A stretch of DNA of 64,000 nucleotides from Lutraria lutraria (Eukaryota > Mollusca > Bivalvia > Venerida > Mactridae). Each line of letters opens with the position of its first letter. Within the stretch, counting starts at the first letter, position 1. The translations under genes and the position numbers were made by a program. This document shows, in pieces, positions 34,905 to 46,132 of the stretch. The DNA lies in NCBI GenBank assembly GCA_964023205.1, contig OZ026841.1, positions 32,688,399-32,752,398 on the forward strand, read 5' to 3'. The notes beneath the pieces were generated by a model. The model did not search any database and was not told the DNA's origin. It saw nothing but the letters and a program-made list of their open reading frames with translations.

Positions 34905-36380
34905 TTTTACAAATTAGCGACACGAAATAGGCTCGATCTATATTATCATGATAAAATTTTGCTATTTAGCGACACGAAAAACGCTCGTTTGTACATTGTT
35001 AAATCTCTTAATATTGTCCAAATAAAGGATATTTATATGCTGTTTTAATCGATAACTACTTAAAAAAACACGAATTAAGAGATACCCTAGAATATTTCTA
35101 TTCACCGCTGAATACTTCATAAACCTAAAAACATCTATATATTATCGGAAGATTTCTGCATAATATATTACAGTTTAACCTCGTGACGCTTCGAGTTCAA
35201 ATTAGCGACACGAAATACGCTCGTTCTATATTATCATGATAAAATTTTGCTATTTAGCGACACGAAAAACGCTCGTTTGTACATTGTTAAAACTCTTAAT
35301 ATTGTCCAAATAATGGATATTTATATGCTGTTTTAATCGATAACTACTTAAAAAAACACGAATTAAGAGATACCCTAGAATATTTCTATTCACCGCTGAA
35401 TACTTCATAAACCTAAAAACATCTATATATTATCGGAAGATTTCTGCATAATATATTACAGTTTAAATCAACATCATGACCTCGTAACGCTTCGAGTTCA
35501 AATTAGCGACACGAAATACGCTCGTTCTATATTATCATGATAAAAGTTTGCTATTTAGCGACACGAAAAACGCTCGTTTGTACATTGTTAAAACTCTTAA
35601 TATTGTCCAAATAATGGATATTTATATGCTGTTTTAATCGATAACTACTTAAAAAAACACGAATTAAGAGATACCCTAGAATATTTCTATTCACCGCTGA
35701 ATACTTCATAAACCTAAAAACATCTATATATTATCGGAAGATTTCTGCATAATATATTACAGTTTAAATCAACATCATGACCTCGTAACGCTTCGAGTTC
35801 AAATTAGCGACACGAAATACGCTCGTTCTATATTATCATGATAAAAGTTTGCTATTTAGCGACACGAAAAACGCTCGTTTGTACATTGTTAAAACTCTTA
35901 ATATTGTCCAAATAATGGATATTTCTATGCTGTTTTAATCGATAACTACTTAAAAAAACACGAATTAAGAGATACCCTAGAATATTTCTATTCACCGCTG
36001 AATACTTCATAAACCTAAAAACATCTATATATTATCGGAAGATTTCTGCATAATATATTACAGTTTAAATCAACATCATGACCTCGTGACGCTTCGAGTT
36101 CAAATTAGCGACACGAAATATGCTCGTTCTATATTATCATGATAAAATTTTGCTATTTAGCGACACGAAAAACGCTCGTTTGTACATTGTTAAAACTCTT
36201 AATATTGTCCAAATAATGGATATTATATGCTTTTTAATCGATAACTACTTAAAAAAACATAAATTAAGAGATACCCTATAAACCTAAAAACATCTATATA
36301 TTAACGGAAGATTTCTGCATAATATATTACAGTTTAAATCAACATCATGACCTCGTGACGCTTCGAGTCCGACTCGACCC
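34905..36380 (-). repeat. Right-arm tandem array, five units of ~301 bp
   Basis: Units begin at AAATTAGCGACACGAAAT near 34911, 35199, 35500, 35801 and 36102; spacing is 288, then 301, 301 and 301. Each carries two AGCGACACGAAA(A/T)ACGCTCG motifs about 60 bp apart and a CTCGTGACGCTTCGAG or CTCGTAACGCTTCGAG block. The last unit is internally shortened. Copies are nearly identical, so the amplification is recent. The motif runs opposite to that in the left arm. Confidence 0.85.
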
Positions 36381-36980
36381 ATGATAGCGATACGAAATAC
36401 GATCCTACGTTGTAACTATTTTTTGTCACAAAAATACCAAGGAAAATATTTATTTCGCAATTAAATACTTCCAGATTGTATAATTAACTATATATATGCT
36501 TAAATTAAGCATACTACCTATTTTAATCGACATTACTATCTCGTGTCCAACTTGTTCCAGAATAGCGACACGAACTACGCTCGCACGCATAAGTTAAAAT
36601 ATGATTTTCGTCAAAAATACCAATGAAAAAAAAAAATTTCTCATTAAATACTTCTAATTTGTATATTTAACTATGTTTATGCTTAATTTAAGTTTAATTA
36701 CTATTTAAATTGACATTATGATCTTGCGACGCTTCGTGTCCAACTTGGCCCAGAATAGCGACACGAACTACGGTCGCACGTATAAGGTAAAACTATGATT
36801 TTTGTAAAAATACCAACGAAAAATTATTTTTCTTGTCGTTAAATACTTCCAAAACGTATACTTAACCATATCAATGCTTAAATTAAGCTTAATTACAGTT
36901 TAAATAAGCATTATGACCTCGTGACGCTTCGTGTCGCTTCGTGTCGCTAAAATACTTCGTGTCGCTTTTTAGTGAGACCG
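36381..36980 (-). repeat. Right end of the foldback element: three ~190-bp units and terminal repeat
   Basis: Units at about 36384, 36563 and 36752 each begin ATAGCGA(T/C)ACGAA and contain AATACTTC, TTAACTATAT-like text and AAGCTTAATTA. They are the reverse complement of the left-arm 196-bp unit type. The last 100 bp hold CCTCGTGACGCTTCGTGTCG, further CGTGTCGCT copies and the terminus TTTTTAGTGAGACCG, then the GACACTGT duplication. Confidence 0.75.
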
Positions 36981-36988
36981 GACACTGT
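36981..36988 (+). repeat. Right 8-bp target-site duplication, GACACTGT
   Basis: Exact copy of 27479-27486, immediately after the right terminus of the foldback element. Confidence 0.75.
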
Positions 36989-37077
36989 AAATCAGCAGTT
37001 TCATTACTTTGTCGTATCTCAAAACTTATTGCACATTTAGAAAAACATCGCAAAACTAAATTAAGTATATATACAAC

Positions 37078-37121
37078 CAGAGACGTATAATATATTATAC
37101 AATTGTATTATACGTCTCTGA
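37078..37121. repeat. Short perfect hairpin
   Basis: CAGAGACGTATAAT and its exact complement ATTATACGTCTCTG are separated by about 16 AT-rich bases that are themselves partly palindromic. Located about 90 bp right of the foldback element. It could be a small MITE relic or a cruciform-prone site. Confidence 0.5.
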
Positions 37122-39086
37122 TACAACTCGATAACAGGCAACCTAGCCCCTTAGTCTGGTTCCCGATTTTGATGATTAACGTAGTGGTAGGGGAAGGAAC
37201 TCCAGACTACCTAGCCCCTCTGTAGTTATGTAGGTCAACCTTGTGATCAAACGGAGACACGTTCTTTTCGTTACAATGAGAGCAAATAGAACATTCAATA
37301 AGATATACGACGACAAGATAATTCACAACATGCACTAATAACCTGAACAATACTTACATTCCTATTCATTTCGGTCTTCGCGGTAGTAGCCTAAATTGCA
37401 TCAATGGCCGTCGTATTTAGCTGATTTGTGTAGTCACGTGACTGGGATTTCTCCGCAAAAAAATAGTGCACGTTGAACACACGAAATAGCGTACGATATT
37501 ACTTGATATGGAGTAAAAACTGCAAATTCTACATTTTAATAATGTATCTGCTACTGATTGACACCACTTAAATAACTTAAAGAGGTGTGACTGAGTTGTT
37601 AGGTTATCGAAATTTTTGACGGAAGTAGTTCCGAGATGTCTATATTTTATGGTTTATAAATTGGGCATTCGGTTTTGTTCGGCTTTTTTCGTGTTGCTTT
37701 GTAGAGTCGGTTCTGTGCGTCCGTACGTATTTATGTCAACTCTGTAGCGATTGTAACCAATCGCAACAAAAACGGTTGCTGATTATCTTGCTAAACATAT
37801 AAATGAAGTCATTCTGTGCTAGGATAGATGAAAAGTAGGTCAAAGTTGTTGAAAAAATATTGAACGGCAAAATGTATTAAATTATTTCTACTGAGGGTTG
37901 TGGCTTATGCTTTTCCATAACAGAATATAATTACTGGCGAGCTAAAAGGAACGGTAGCGATTGAAGCACAGTATGCATTCTAATCGTCTTAGTGTTCTGT
38001 CCATTTCTCCTATAACTTTGATGCAGTAACAATACTGGCAATACTCTATGAGCATGTGCAATGTGCACTAAGTCGTCCTTCGAAACTAAGAAGTTAGGAC
38101 GCCGGTTTCATATTTTATTAAGAGAAAAAAAGGCGCATTATATGCCGTACTTCTACAGTGTTTATTTGATGAAGCCGCTGAGGAGATGCCATCCGTATAC
38201 TTGTTCGCATCCAAGAGTTGAACCGTCGACAAATTAAACAACCACGATTTCACATCTCTTATCCGCAATCAAGTGTTTCTGTACCGGTTATTTATGTGAA
38301 ATGTTTGAAACTGTGAAACCACGTCATCCGTTTAGATGTGATTACTGTAAGACAGTAGTGATCAATGGATGCAACATTTCAGCAGCTCGTCATTCGAAAA
38401 ACAGTTCTTGAATAACATATCCCAAAGAAATCATCACGATAGAGAAATGAACAATAAGTCTAATACCTTTCAAGCCTTGTACAAAGTTGTAGGACTCCCT
38501 TCTATGAAGTATTCAAAATGAAAGTTCTAAATGTTAACAATTTAGTCAAATAGTTTTCTGAGGCCAGATAATTTACAGACCAGTATTCACGGTTAATGAT
38601 GTATTTTTCAGCAGTTTATATGCTGATCGAATTTATTCCGGTGTATGTTTATTAGTCCAAATAATTCAGGTATGTTAAATATACGTATGTATATTTATAT
38701 CTGAAATAATAATTGTTGTACTCAACAGATGAATATTGAAACAGTTTAGACTTGACGATATCCGTCTCCCGAGTTCAAATCCTGGATCAAAAAGTTTTAC
38801 CCTTTGACTAAGTATTCCCGTCGAAATCTGTTAAGCACAAATTAACGTACACCGAAATAAAACTGGTGCTTGCTAAAAAATATATATGATGCGAAACCAT
38901 CAATTTTCTGCTCCAATTGATGTACATTGATTTAAACTATACCAATACATATGTCCACAACGGCTTTTTGCTTTCCCGCGTACGGCTTCCTGTAGAGTAC
39001 ATAAGGGCTAAAGATAGACGAGATGAAAGTTTAAAAATAGACCTCCGAGGGGTGAATCTTTTTGTGATTTGATTTCTTATTTTTTC
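37122..39086. other. Intergenic stretch, no supported gene
   Basis: No convincing open frame. CCTAGCCCCT occurs twice (about 37141 and 37209). TCCCGAGTTCAAATCCTGG near 38767 resembles a pol III B-box, but no A-box was found at a proper distance. Confidence 0.4.
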
Positions 39087-39540
39087 TAGACGAATTATAC
39101 TTACGAGTATTTGTTTATTATAGCTGTTTGCGAGTACATACTGTAGTGTCTAATAATATTTTGGCTAATCCTGGCCATTTGATTGGCTAATGGTGATGAC
39201 TGAATCTATTAATAGTTGACAGGTAAGTAAATCATGAAGTTGTTGTGTGGCTATCTGAAGTTCAATGTGGTTGTATGATAGTGCTCAGATTTATGGTGAA
39301 TTCGTTAACATTTAGGGTTGATTCTATTTGATTGAAGTAGGGTAAAAATAACCACGTGCTTGTGAACTATATACATGAATTTATTCATTTGTCAAATATT
39401 CATGATTGTCATTATAATGTATTACTCATATCATGTAAATATTTTATACCCTTGGATTGAATTAAATATACATACAATATCCTTTATGAAAAAAGCAACT
39501 TCATACAAAAAACATAAACCAATATGCTTCTTGAAATTTG
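39087..39540 (+). repeat. Dispersed repeat, copy 1 (second copy at 57325-57865)
   Basis: Shares with 57325-57865, in the same orientation and order: TTTCTAGACGAATT, AATCCTGGCCATTTGATTGG, TAATAGTTGA(C/T)AGGTAAGTAAAT, AAGTTCAATGTGGTTGTAT, AACATTTAGGGTTGATT, TGTGCTTGTGAACTA-like text and a closing TTTATGAAAAAAGCAACTTC. The second copy has extra sequence. No coding frame. Probably an old mobile element of unknown class. Confidence 0.65.
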
Positions 39541-39984
39541 TCTACCTATAACGTTTTATTATAGTTTTTCTTGTTATGAATTAAACTTTATATGAGATAT
39601 ACACGCTACTGCTTTTCAAGAAAAATATCTCAAATAGTATTCATAGTTTAAAAAATGTGTTCTCAATTGCTTCGAAATATTGCGTTAGTCTGATTCTCGT
39701 CATTCTTACAAAAGCGTACTAAAAATTGATTAACACGAAAACCTGAATAGTTTTTTAGTCTGGTTCTCGACATTCTTACAAAATGCTACTTTCAATAAGC
39801 TTAAACACGAAATACAGACAAATCACCATAGCCAAATCACTAAACACTTTCCAAAGTACTAGGTAATTAATTGTTTATACATAAATAATTCACTCAATGA
39901 CGCGGTTGCTAACATATGAATATACGCTAGTGTTAGTAAGATCACTGCAAACACACGAGTACCAGACACATCATAATCATTACT

Positions 39985-39990
39985 TTTATT
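39985..39990 (-). terminator. Candidate polyadenylation signal of the TRIM-like gene
   Basis: AATAAA on the minus strand, about 110 bp past the stop codon of the TRIM-like gene. It is the first canonical hexamer I saw downstream. Confidence 0.4.
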
Positions 39991-40101
39991 ATGTGCGTAT
40001 TTGGTCCAATATAGACCAGTCAGAGACCTACATTTATATGTATATATATACGACTATATTCAATATACATTCATAGGCAACAGTTTGTTTATCCCGTGAG
40101 A

Positions 40102-42231
40102 TCAAGGTCCAATGCTGAGTGCATGAATTTTCGTTGACTTATAGGTTGTTATGTAAAGTGTATCATTCTTTGAATTAAATGATGATCGGCTTGGTTTACG
40201 TAGATCGTTAAATTTTTCCTTCTTTATGAATTCACCTTCAGGTGTTAGAACAATGATTTCTCCGTTTATTCGAAAAATGTATATGAACCCACGAGAATCA
40301 GTGGTAATGTTCGCCATACATGAGACATTGTAGCTAAACACAAAGTTCCCTTTAGTGTCGCAACACTTCAATCGACTGAATAGGTCACTGCCGTAGATAA
40401 TACGAAATGTGTCTGATTCGCTTAGATGTTGTATTGCTACAAAATAACAATCGTAAAATCCTTGTACATCGATGGTGTGTAGAAGTGTTCCGTTAACGTG
40501 TAGGATATCCATGTACCATATATCATCTCTATCAGTCATTGTAACTAAAAGTTTATCTTTGCCGAGGGCTCTAACGCATTTGGTGTGATGCCTAGCATTA
40601 ATATAAGTGAAGTCTTTGTGATTAAGGGCCTTAACTTTCACAAACGCTATTCTCCTATCTTTCAACATGCTAACAGCAAAGCGTGCCCTACTAATATTCA
40701 CCAAACATTTCGGCTTAAATGGAGTGAAATGTTCCTTTAACACTTCACCATTTGCACTCAAGATAAGAAACCTCGCATTCTGAGAATCTGAAACTACTAA
40801 ACGACCATCGAATAAGCAGATAATGTCCTCTATTTTCGGCGGAGCAAGCTTGGGCGAAGGAGAAATTTCAAAATTGTTGATGTATGTGAGACACATCACT
40901 CGCTTTTCAAGTTGTTTATCAAGACTAGGTTGTGGATTTGATGTAATAACAGCGCTATGTTGTGTTACGTTTTTCAGATTATTTGTGTTAGACGTAAGAG
41001 ATTTGCTATCTAATTCCTCTTTATCCTCAAAAGCATCCGATGAATATGAAGTGCTTTTTTCTGCCATATATCGTTCACGTAAATTACCGACCGTATCATT
41101 AATCTTTTCATTTGTATTGACGTCAATTGCATTTGACTGCGTAAGTTCGTTTGCGTCACGAAGATCTTTAGTTTTTGATTCTTCAGTAGCAATGTTATTT
41201 CCTTTCTGTTCGATAGACAGTTCTGTTGAATCGCTACTAACTTGGTCCACTGGTGTTTGGCATTCATCAACAATTCTTTTTAAGTCGGTCTTACCGCTAC
41301 CAAATGAAACAGCATGTTCAATTGTTTGTTCAAAGTCAGCCAGTACTGACAATGGCTTTACATGTACTCCCACTTTACTTGTTTTACATCTAAAGAGAGG
41401 TTTGTTACAAGTTTCCAGATTCTCGACAACATTAGACTTTTCAACTACAACCTTTATAACAGCCACGTCTCCTTTAACCGCATCAAAATCTTCAACAAAC
41501 TGTCTGTATTGGTCCTTTATAACGAACGCGCTTCTGAAAAGATCAGCAGAAGATCCACTGTCAGAAAAGAGTTTAGATAACTTATCACATGTTTCAGCCG
41601 AATCCCTTAGTCTTTCTAAAACTTTGATTGTATCCAGACATTTTTCTTCGTGGTATTTATATTGATCTGTTGTTGATGTTTTAATCTGTGATACCTGCAT
41701 TTTAATAACATCAACAAAGTTTTGCAAGCTATCAACAAACACGTCAAGTTGTTCAGACATGTTCTCCATACTCTTCTTCGACTTAGACAATGCAACTTGC
41801 ACACTCTCCACAGCCTGGTCAGACTGTGTAATGGCGTGTTGCATCTCTTTGCTGACTTTGTCTGTGAATCTATTTTCTCTCAGATTTTGACCACCAAAGA
41901 TGATGTCAACTAATTTAGTACATTTACTATGACTATCAGAGAATATCACGCACATGTAACAAATAAATGCTTTGTGGTCATGGCAGTAAAATTCTATCGT
42001 TTTATCATGATACATGCATGTTTGAACTTTTTCCAATTCCTTGTTGAATTTGGATCCAACAAAATCATCACTGGCATCGATGAGGCAATGCTTTCTAGAT
42101 GCTTTACTTGCTTTATGAACTTCAGCACAATCTTTACAGAACGACTCACGACATATGCTACAATATTTACTAGCATTACTGTTAGTCTTGCGATATCTAC
42201 ACGGGTCACAAAACGTTAAACTTGATGCCAT
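40102..42231 (-). CDS. TRIM-like protein: two B-boxes, coiled coil, NHL/propeller-like C-terminus, no RING
   Basis: Single-exon gene of 709 residues. I prefer the ATG at 42231 (context ACAACAATGGCA) over one six codons upstream with T at -3. B-box 1: C8, C11, C24, C27, C32, C35, H39, H48. B-box 2: C72, H75, C83, H86, C91, C94, H101 and C104. Residues about 120-270 are helical with heptad character (coiled coil). A charged, Ser/Asn-rich linker follows to about 440, then a beta-rich region with recurring blocks such as FDGRLVVSDSQNARFLIL and DSRGFIYIFRINGEIIVL, as in NHL/six-bladed propellers. There is no RING before the first B-box, so an E3 ligase role cannot be assumed. Bivalves are known for large families of such B-box/propeller proteins; scaffolding in signalling or immune responses is a family-based guess. 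Confidence 0.85.
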   Translation of the reverse strand: MASSLTFCDPCRYRKTNSNASKYCSICRESFCKDCAEVHKASKASRKHCLIDASDDFVGSKFNKELEKVQTCMYHDKTIEFYCHDHKAFICYMCVIFSDSHSKCTKLVDIIFGGQNLRENRFTDKVSKEMQHAITQSDQAVESVQVALSKSKKSMENMSEQLDVFVDSLQNFVDVIKMQVSQIKTSTTDQYKYHEEKCLDTIKVLERLRDSAETCDKLSKLFSDSGSSADLFRSAFVIKDQYRQFVEDFDAVKGDVAVIKVVVEKSNVVENLETCNKPLFRCKTSKVGVHVKPLSVLADFEQTIEHAVSFGSGKTDLKRIVDECQTPVDQVSSDSTELSIEQKGNNIATEESKTKDLRDANELTQSNAIDVNTNEKINDTVGNLRERYMAEKSTSYSSDAFEDKEELDSKSLTSNTNNLKNVTQHSAVITSNPQPSLDKQLEKRVMCLTYINNFEISPSPKLAPPKIEDIICLFDGRLVVSDSQNARFLILSANGEVLKEHFTPFKPKCLVNISRARFAVSMLKDRRIAFVKVKALNHKDFTYINARHHTKCVRALGKDKLLVTMTDRDDIWYMDILHVNGTLLHTIDVQGFYDCYFVAIQHLSESDTFRIIYGSDLFSRLKCCDTKGNFVFSYNVSCMANITTDSRGFIYIFRINGEIIVLTPEGEFIKKEKFNDLRKPSRSSFNSKNDTLYITTYKSTKIHALSIGP

Positions 42232-42259
42232 TGTTGTTATATATAGCATAAAACCTGTT

Positions 42260-43600
42260 TACATCCGCTGAAAGATAACAAATTACATTTATATTACCAA
42301 AGATGGACTTTCGTAAGGATTTTAAGATGGTCTAGTCTAGTAATTCTAGTACACTTGCGTATAATATCTTATTTTAATTTAAACACTAAGCAGTCGTAGT
42401 AAATATTATACACAAAAAACACTCCTATTAAGAGTTTGAATTTCAAACATTTTATCATTGTTCAGGTAAAGTCAACGGCAAGATATTGTCGTATTTTCAA
42501 GATCCTGTGCAGTTTGTTCGTCCGGTTGGTTTGTTTGGTAAGCTCGCCTGGTTACTTTTATTTATACAAATGGTCTGTCCTATAAGCTGTTGCAGTTGGT
42601 CTGTCCAGTTCTTTCTTAAGTTTTGTCTGTCTGGTAAGCTCGTCCGGTTGGTATGTCTGGTTATCTCGTCCGATCGGTATGTCTGGTAAGCCCGTCCGGT
42701 TGGTATGTCAGGAAATCTCGCCGGTTGATACATCTGGTAAGCCCGTCCGGTATGTTTGTCATGTGAATCCTTCAAGTTGGTCAGTCCGGTTAGTTCTTAC
42801 GTTTGGTAAGATCGTCCGACAAGCTCGTCCGGTTGATATGTCCAGTTAACTCGCCCGATAGAGGAAGAAAGTGATTAATTTATAATATATTTTTAAGGGG
42901 TAAACAAACATGAACATTAAACTTTCCAGAAAATTTAGCATTAGGTTTATAAAAACTCAATGGCATGCTGTCACTGAATAGAATACTTAAAAAGCTTAAA
43001 ACGTTTGTTTACAAACCATTTTCAACGTCCGATCTTTCCGAAGCTAAACATTTTCACGTCCGACATCAAAATGATGATATTCACATATCAATTGCTGCGA
43101 TGGTAACAACTTCAGGTTTTACACCCTAATTTCATAATTTAAATCCAAAACAATAAAATTAATGCAAATACAACTGTTACTTGATCATTACACGTTTTAA
43201 AATCGGTCTGGTAATAATCAATCGAGCCTAACCTATATTGGCTGCAAAACTATTTAAGACAAAGAATCGCATTTGTCATATTGAACGTAAACATGTTTAC
43301 GAAGATAACAAAGATCTGGATATCAAGGTCGAATCCTGCACTACATTATTTCGACGTGCACAAAAATGTCGCTGTTTGGGTTTAACCACATTTGTATAAA
43401 GTATTATGTAGTATTTGGTTCTGATTGAATTCATCTGAAAAGGTACGCAAAAAATGCTACATAAATGTATAGATATTGAACCCATGTTTCATTGAAAACG
43501 ATTCATGAAATCAGGAAGCGATGTGTGTTTGTCTTGGTAGGTTAAACACCGTTTTTTTTCAACGATATTTCAGACATATATGGCGGCCGATTCACAAAAA
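42260..43600. other. Upstream region of the TRIM-like gene, with a degenerate TCCGGTTGGT repeat
   Basis: 42515-42850 is built from degenerate copies of GTCCGGTTGGTATGTCTGGT and GGTAAGCTCG at about 20-40 bp spacing. The remainder is AT-rich without a supported gene. I saw no strong promoter element for the TRIM-like gene. Confidence 0.5.
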
Positions 43601-43609
43601 CTGTATTGC

Positions 43610-43770
43610 AACCAGTACTAACTTACCCTTCCAGAGGAGCGGCCAACTTCTCCACACGTGGAGGAGAGTTTATAAACTCTAGTCAATTTTTATAGCCACG
43701 ACCGGGATCTTAACCCATATCGCCGGGTTATAGTCCAACACACCATTAGATCACAGCGGTGGTCCCGGGA
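43610..43770 (-). mobile_element. tRNA-derived SINE-like element
   Basis: On the minus strand, GTGATCTAATGG (43754-43743) fits a pol III A-box and GGGTTAAGATCCCGG (43716-43702) fits a B-box, about 27 bp apart. Between and around them, GTTGGACTATAACCCGG resembles a tRNA anticodon arm. A tRNA-unrelated tail with the hairpin CTCCACACGTGGAG follows. It reads as a tRNA-like head of a SINE, and not an intact tRNA gene because the acceptor stem does not close. Confidence 0.5.
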
Positions 43771-45000
43771 AGCTTCGAGGTTTATTTAGTACAGTTAAGG
43801 CACAGTATTAAGACCTTGTCATGGACCGACTAAAGTGGTCTCATTATAGTTGAAATGGTCTCATACCACCTTGAAATATTGGAGAAATTAAGAAAGTAGC
43901 TCTAAGTTGGTGAAATTAAGTTATTTTAACATTGTTGACATAAAGTGGTTTAATTTTAAAGTGATCGCGTAGTTACGTTGTACTAATTGTATAATCAAGT
44001 TCTCAAAAAACATCATTTCCTCGCCAATGATGAACTATAAGGCCATCCATAAACTGTGGTGCTCTGAAGTTACGACTCATTATAGAAACTCCATACCAAA
44101 CTTGTTCAGTGATTTGGACAAACAAAAATCGTTCCATATTTTCAGTAACTGCAAAAACTAATTATGTAGTATTATGTAGATGAAAAGGTATTATCTACCT
44201 ATCCAGCGATAAAGAGTTAAGGGAATTACACGTTTAATGTATATCTGCATGCTTACATCTTGAGTTAAACTTGTATCTTCATATATAAAAAGTTGGCAAT
44301 ATTTGCAAATTTATTAATACACCATTTACTGTATATATGTACAATATGTATATATAACCTGCTGTGAATAAAGCATAAAAAATGTTTGGCATACAAAATG
44401 AAAAAAAAACATTTTATTATAGGTATACTTTTCAAGGGCGTTCGGTACTGTTTCTAATCAATAGTTTGCGTGGCGAAATCGCTATAAAACAGATCAACAA
44501 GTAACCTAATTTTAATGTGATACATGTATTGTCTGCAGGATATTAGGTAAATAAGTGCTACGAAGGGTTATTTTCTTCACTCGTGATGATAAGTCCGTAA
44601 CTCTACACTTCATAAAAAAAGTTATCTCTAAATGCATAAGACTTAGTGACCGATCGATGAAAATCATGGACTTATGCAGAATGAGTTTAACTAAATTGTT
44701 TCAGCGCATGTACGCCGCTCTGGGGTACAAACTCACAAACCTGGGGTCAGGATACTCAACTTTAGGAACGATACAAGCGGGTCCGACAAGTATGAAGAAC
44801 CCCGATAAATATATTTATATATAGAGAGGGACATCAAAATAAATTTAGAAGCAAAATAAAGGCTAACTTGGGGTAAAACATTGGGTAAAAAATGTGAAAA
44901 TTTGTAATGGCTTCACCATATTGGGTAAATGGATGGAATATGTGAAGTGATTACTTATGATAATAAATCCTTAATTCTTAATGTCATGTCTGATATAAAA
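43771..45000. other. Intergenic stretch, nothing identified
   Basis: AT-rich. GGTCTCATTATAG-like and GGTCTCATACC phrases near 43840-43870 recur only twice. The frame 44555-44824 has no recognisable domain. Confidence 0.4.
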
Positions 45001-45029
45001 GTGCACACGTTCTTTTTCGTTTTAGTGTA

Positions 45030-46132
45030 TTTAAACATAGAGGGTTTGTGTGCATTTAGATAGTTAATGACATGTTTGATATAGAGAGATTTATCTGTAT
45101 TTAGATATATATTGACTGTGGTTGATTTTGGGAGGTTTATGTGCATTTAGATATGTATTGACTGTGGTTGATATTGAGAGGTTTATGTGCATTTAGATAT
45201 GTATTGACTGTGGTTGATATAGAGAGGTTAATGTGCATTAAGATATGTATTGACTGTGGTTGATAGAGAGGTTTATGTGTATTTAGATATGTATTGACTT
45301 TGGTTGATACTGAGAGGTTTATGTGTATTTAGATATGTATTGACTGTGGTTGATATTGAGAGGTTTATGTGCATTTAGATATGTATTGACTGAGGTTGAT
45401 ATAGAGAGGTTAATGTGCATTTAGATATGTATTGACTGAGGTTGATATAGAGAGGTTAATGTGCATTTAGATATGTATTGACTTTGGTTGATATAGAGAG
45501 GTTAATGTGCATTTAGATATGTATTGACTGTGGTTGATATAGAGAGGTTAATGTGCATTTAGATATGTATTGACTGTGGTTGATATAGAGAGGTTAATGT
45601 GCATTTAGATATGTATTGACTGAGGTTGATATAGAGAGGTTAATGTGCATTTAGATATGTATTGACTGTGGTTGATATTGAGAGGTTTATGTGTATTTAG
45701 ATATGTATTGACTGTGGTTGATATTGAGAGGTTTAGGTGTATTTAGATATGTATTGACTGTGGTTGATATTGAGAGGTTTAGGTGTATTTAGATATGTAT
45801 TGACTGTGGTTGATATTGAGAGGTTTAGGTGTATTTAGATATGTATTGACTGTGGTTGATATTGAGAGGTTTATGTGTATTTAGATATGTATTGACTGTG
45901 GTTGATATTGAGAGGTTTAGGTGTATTTAGATATGTATTGACTGTGGTTGATATTGAGAGGTTAATGTGCATTTAGATATGTATTGACTGTGGTTGATAT
46001 AGAGAGGTTAATGTGCATTTAGATATGTATTGACTGTGGTTGATATTGAGAGGTTTAGGTGTATTTAGATATTCATTGACTCTGATTGATAAAGAGAGGT
46101 TTTTGTTTATTTAGATGTTTATTGACTGTGAT
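45030..46132. repeat. 46-bp minisatellite, about 24 copies
   Basis: Unit: TTGATATTGAGAGGTTTATG followed by TGCATTTAGATATGTATTGA and CTGTGG. Variants at two places define subtypes (AGAGAGGTTAATGTGCAT, TGAGAGGTTTATGTGTAT, TGAGAGGTTTAGGTGTAT) that come in runs, as expected from local unequal exchange. The edges (before 45110 and after 46060) are more diverged. The unit is not a multiple of three and is not coding. Confidence 0.85.

Larger units (their letters stand above)
27487..36980. mobile_element. 9.5 kb foldback-type DNA transposon with satellite-like arms
   Basis: The ends are inverted: the left begins GGGTCTCACTAAAAAGCG, and the right, reverse-complemented, begins CGGTCTCACTAAAAAGCG. Both then give ACACGAA and the phrases AGCGACACGAAG and CGTCACGAGGTCATAATGC. 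Flanking GACACTGT copies form an 8-bp target duplication, which in known families occurs with hAT- and P-type transposases. The arms are inverted relative to each other and consist of tandem units (left ~196 bp, right ~301 bp and ~190 bp), each carrying AGCGACACGAA or its complement once or twice, about 33 in all. A hAT relic (27590-29322) is nested in the left arm and does not belong to it. The middle carries an SGNH-hydrolase-like frame. No transposase of its own was found, so it is probably non-autonomous. Drosophila FB and Galileo elements have a comparable layout. Confidence 0.75.

Noticed and set aside
29323..36380. CRISPR-like array
   Set aside because: The units are ~196 and ~301 bp, repeated throughout without unique spacers, in a eukaryotic transposon.
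27487..36980. Classifying the outer element as hAT because of the internal transposase fragment
   Set aside because: The fragment belongs to a nested element with its own CAGGGGCG-type ends. The outer termini differ and no transposase can be assigned to them.
38755..38800. tRNA gene suggested by GAGTTCAAATCCTGG
   Set aside because: Only a B-box-like word is present. No A-box at the right distance and no cloverleaf.
40823..41665. 280-residue plus-strand frame opposite the TRIM-like gene
   Set aside because: Antisense shadow; low-complexity Ser/Leu composition and no domain.
44555..44824. 89-residue plus-strand frame
   Set aside because: No motif and no supporting context; length is compatible with chance.
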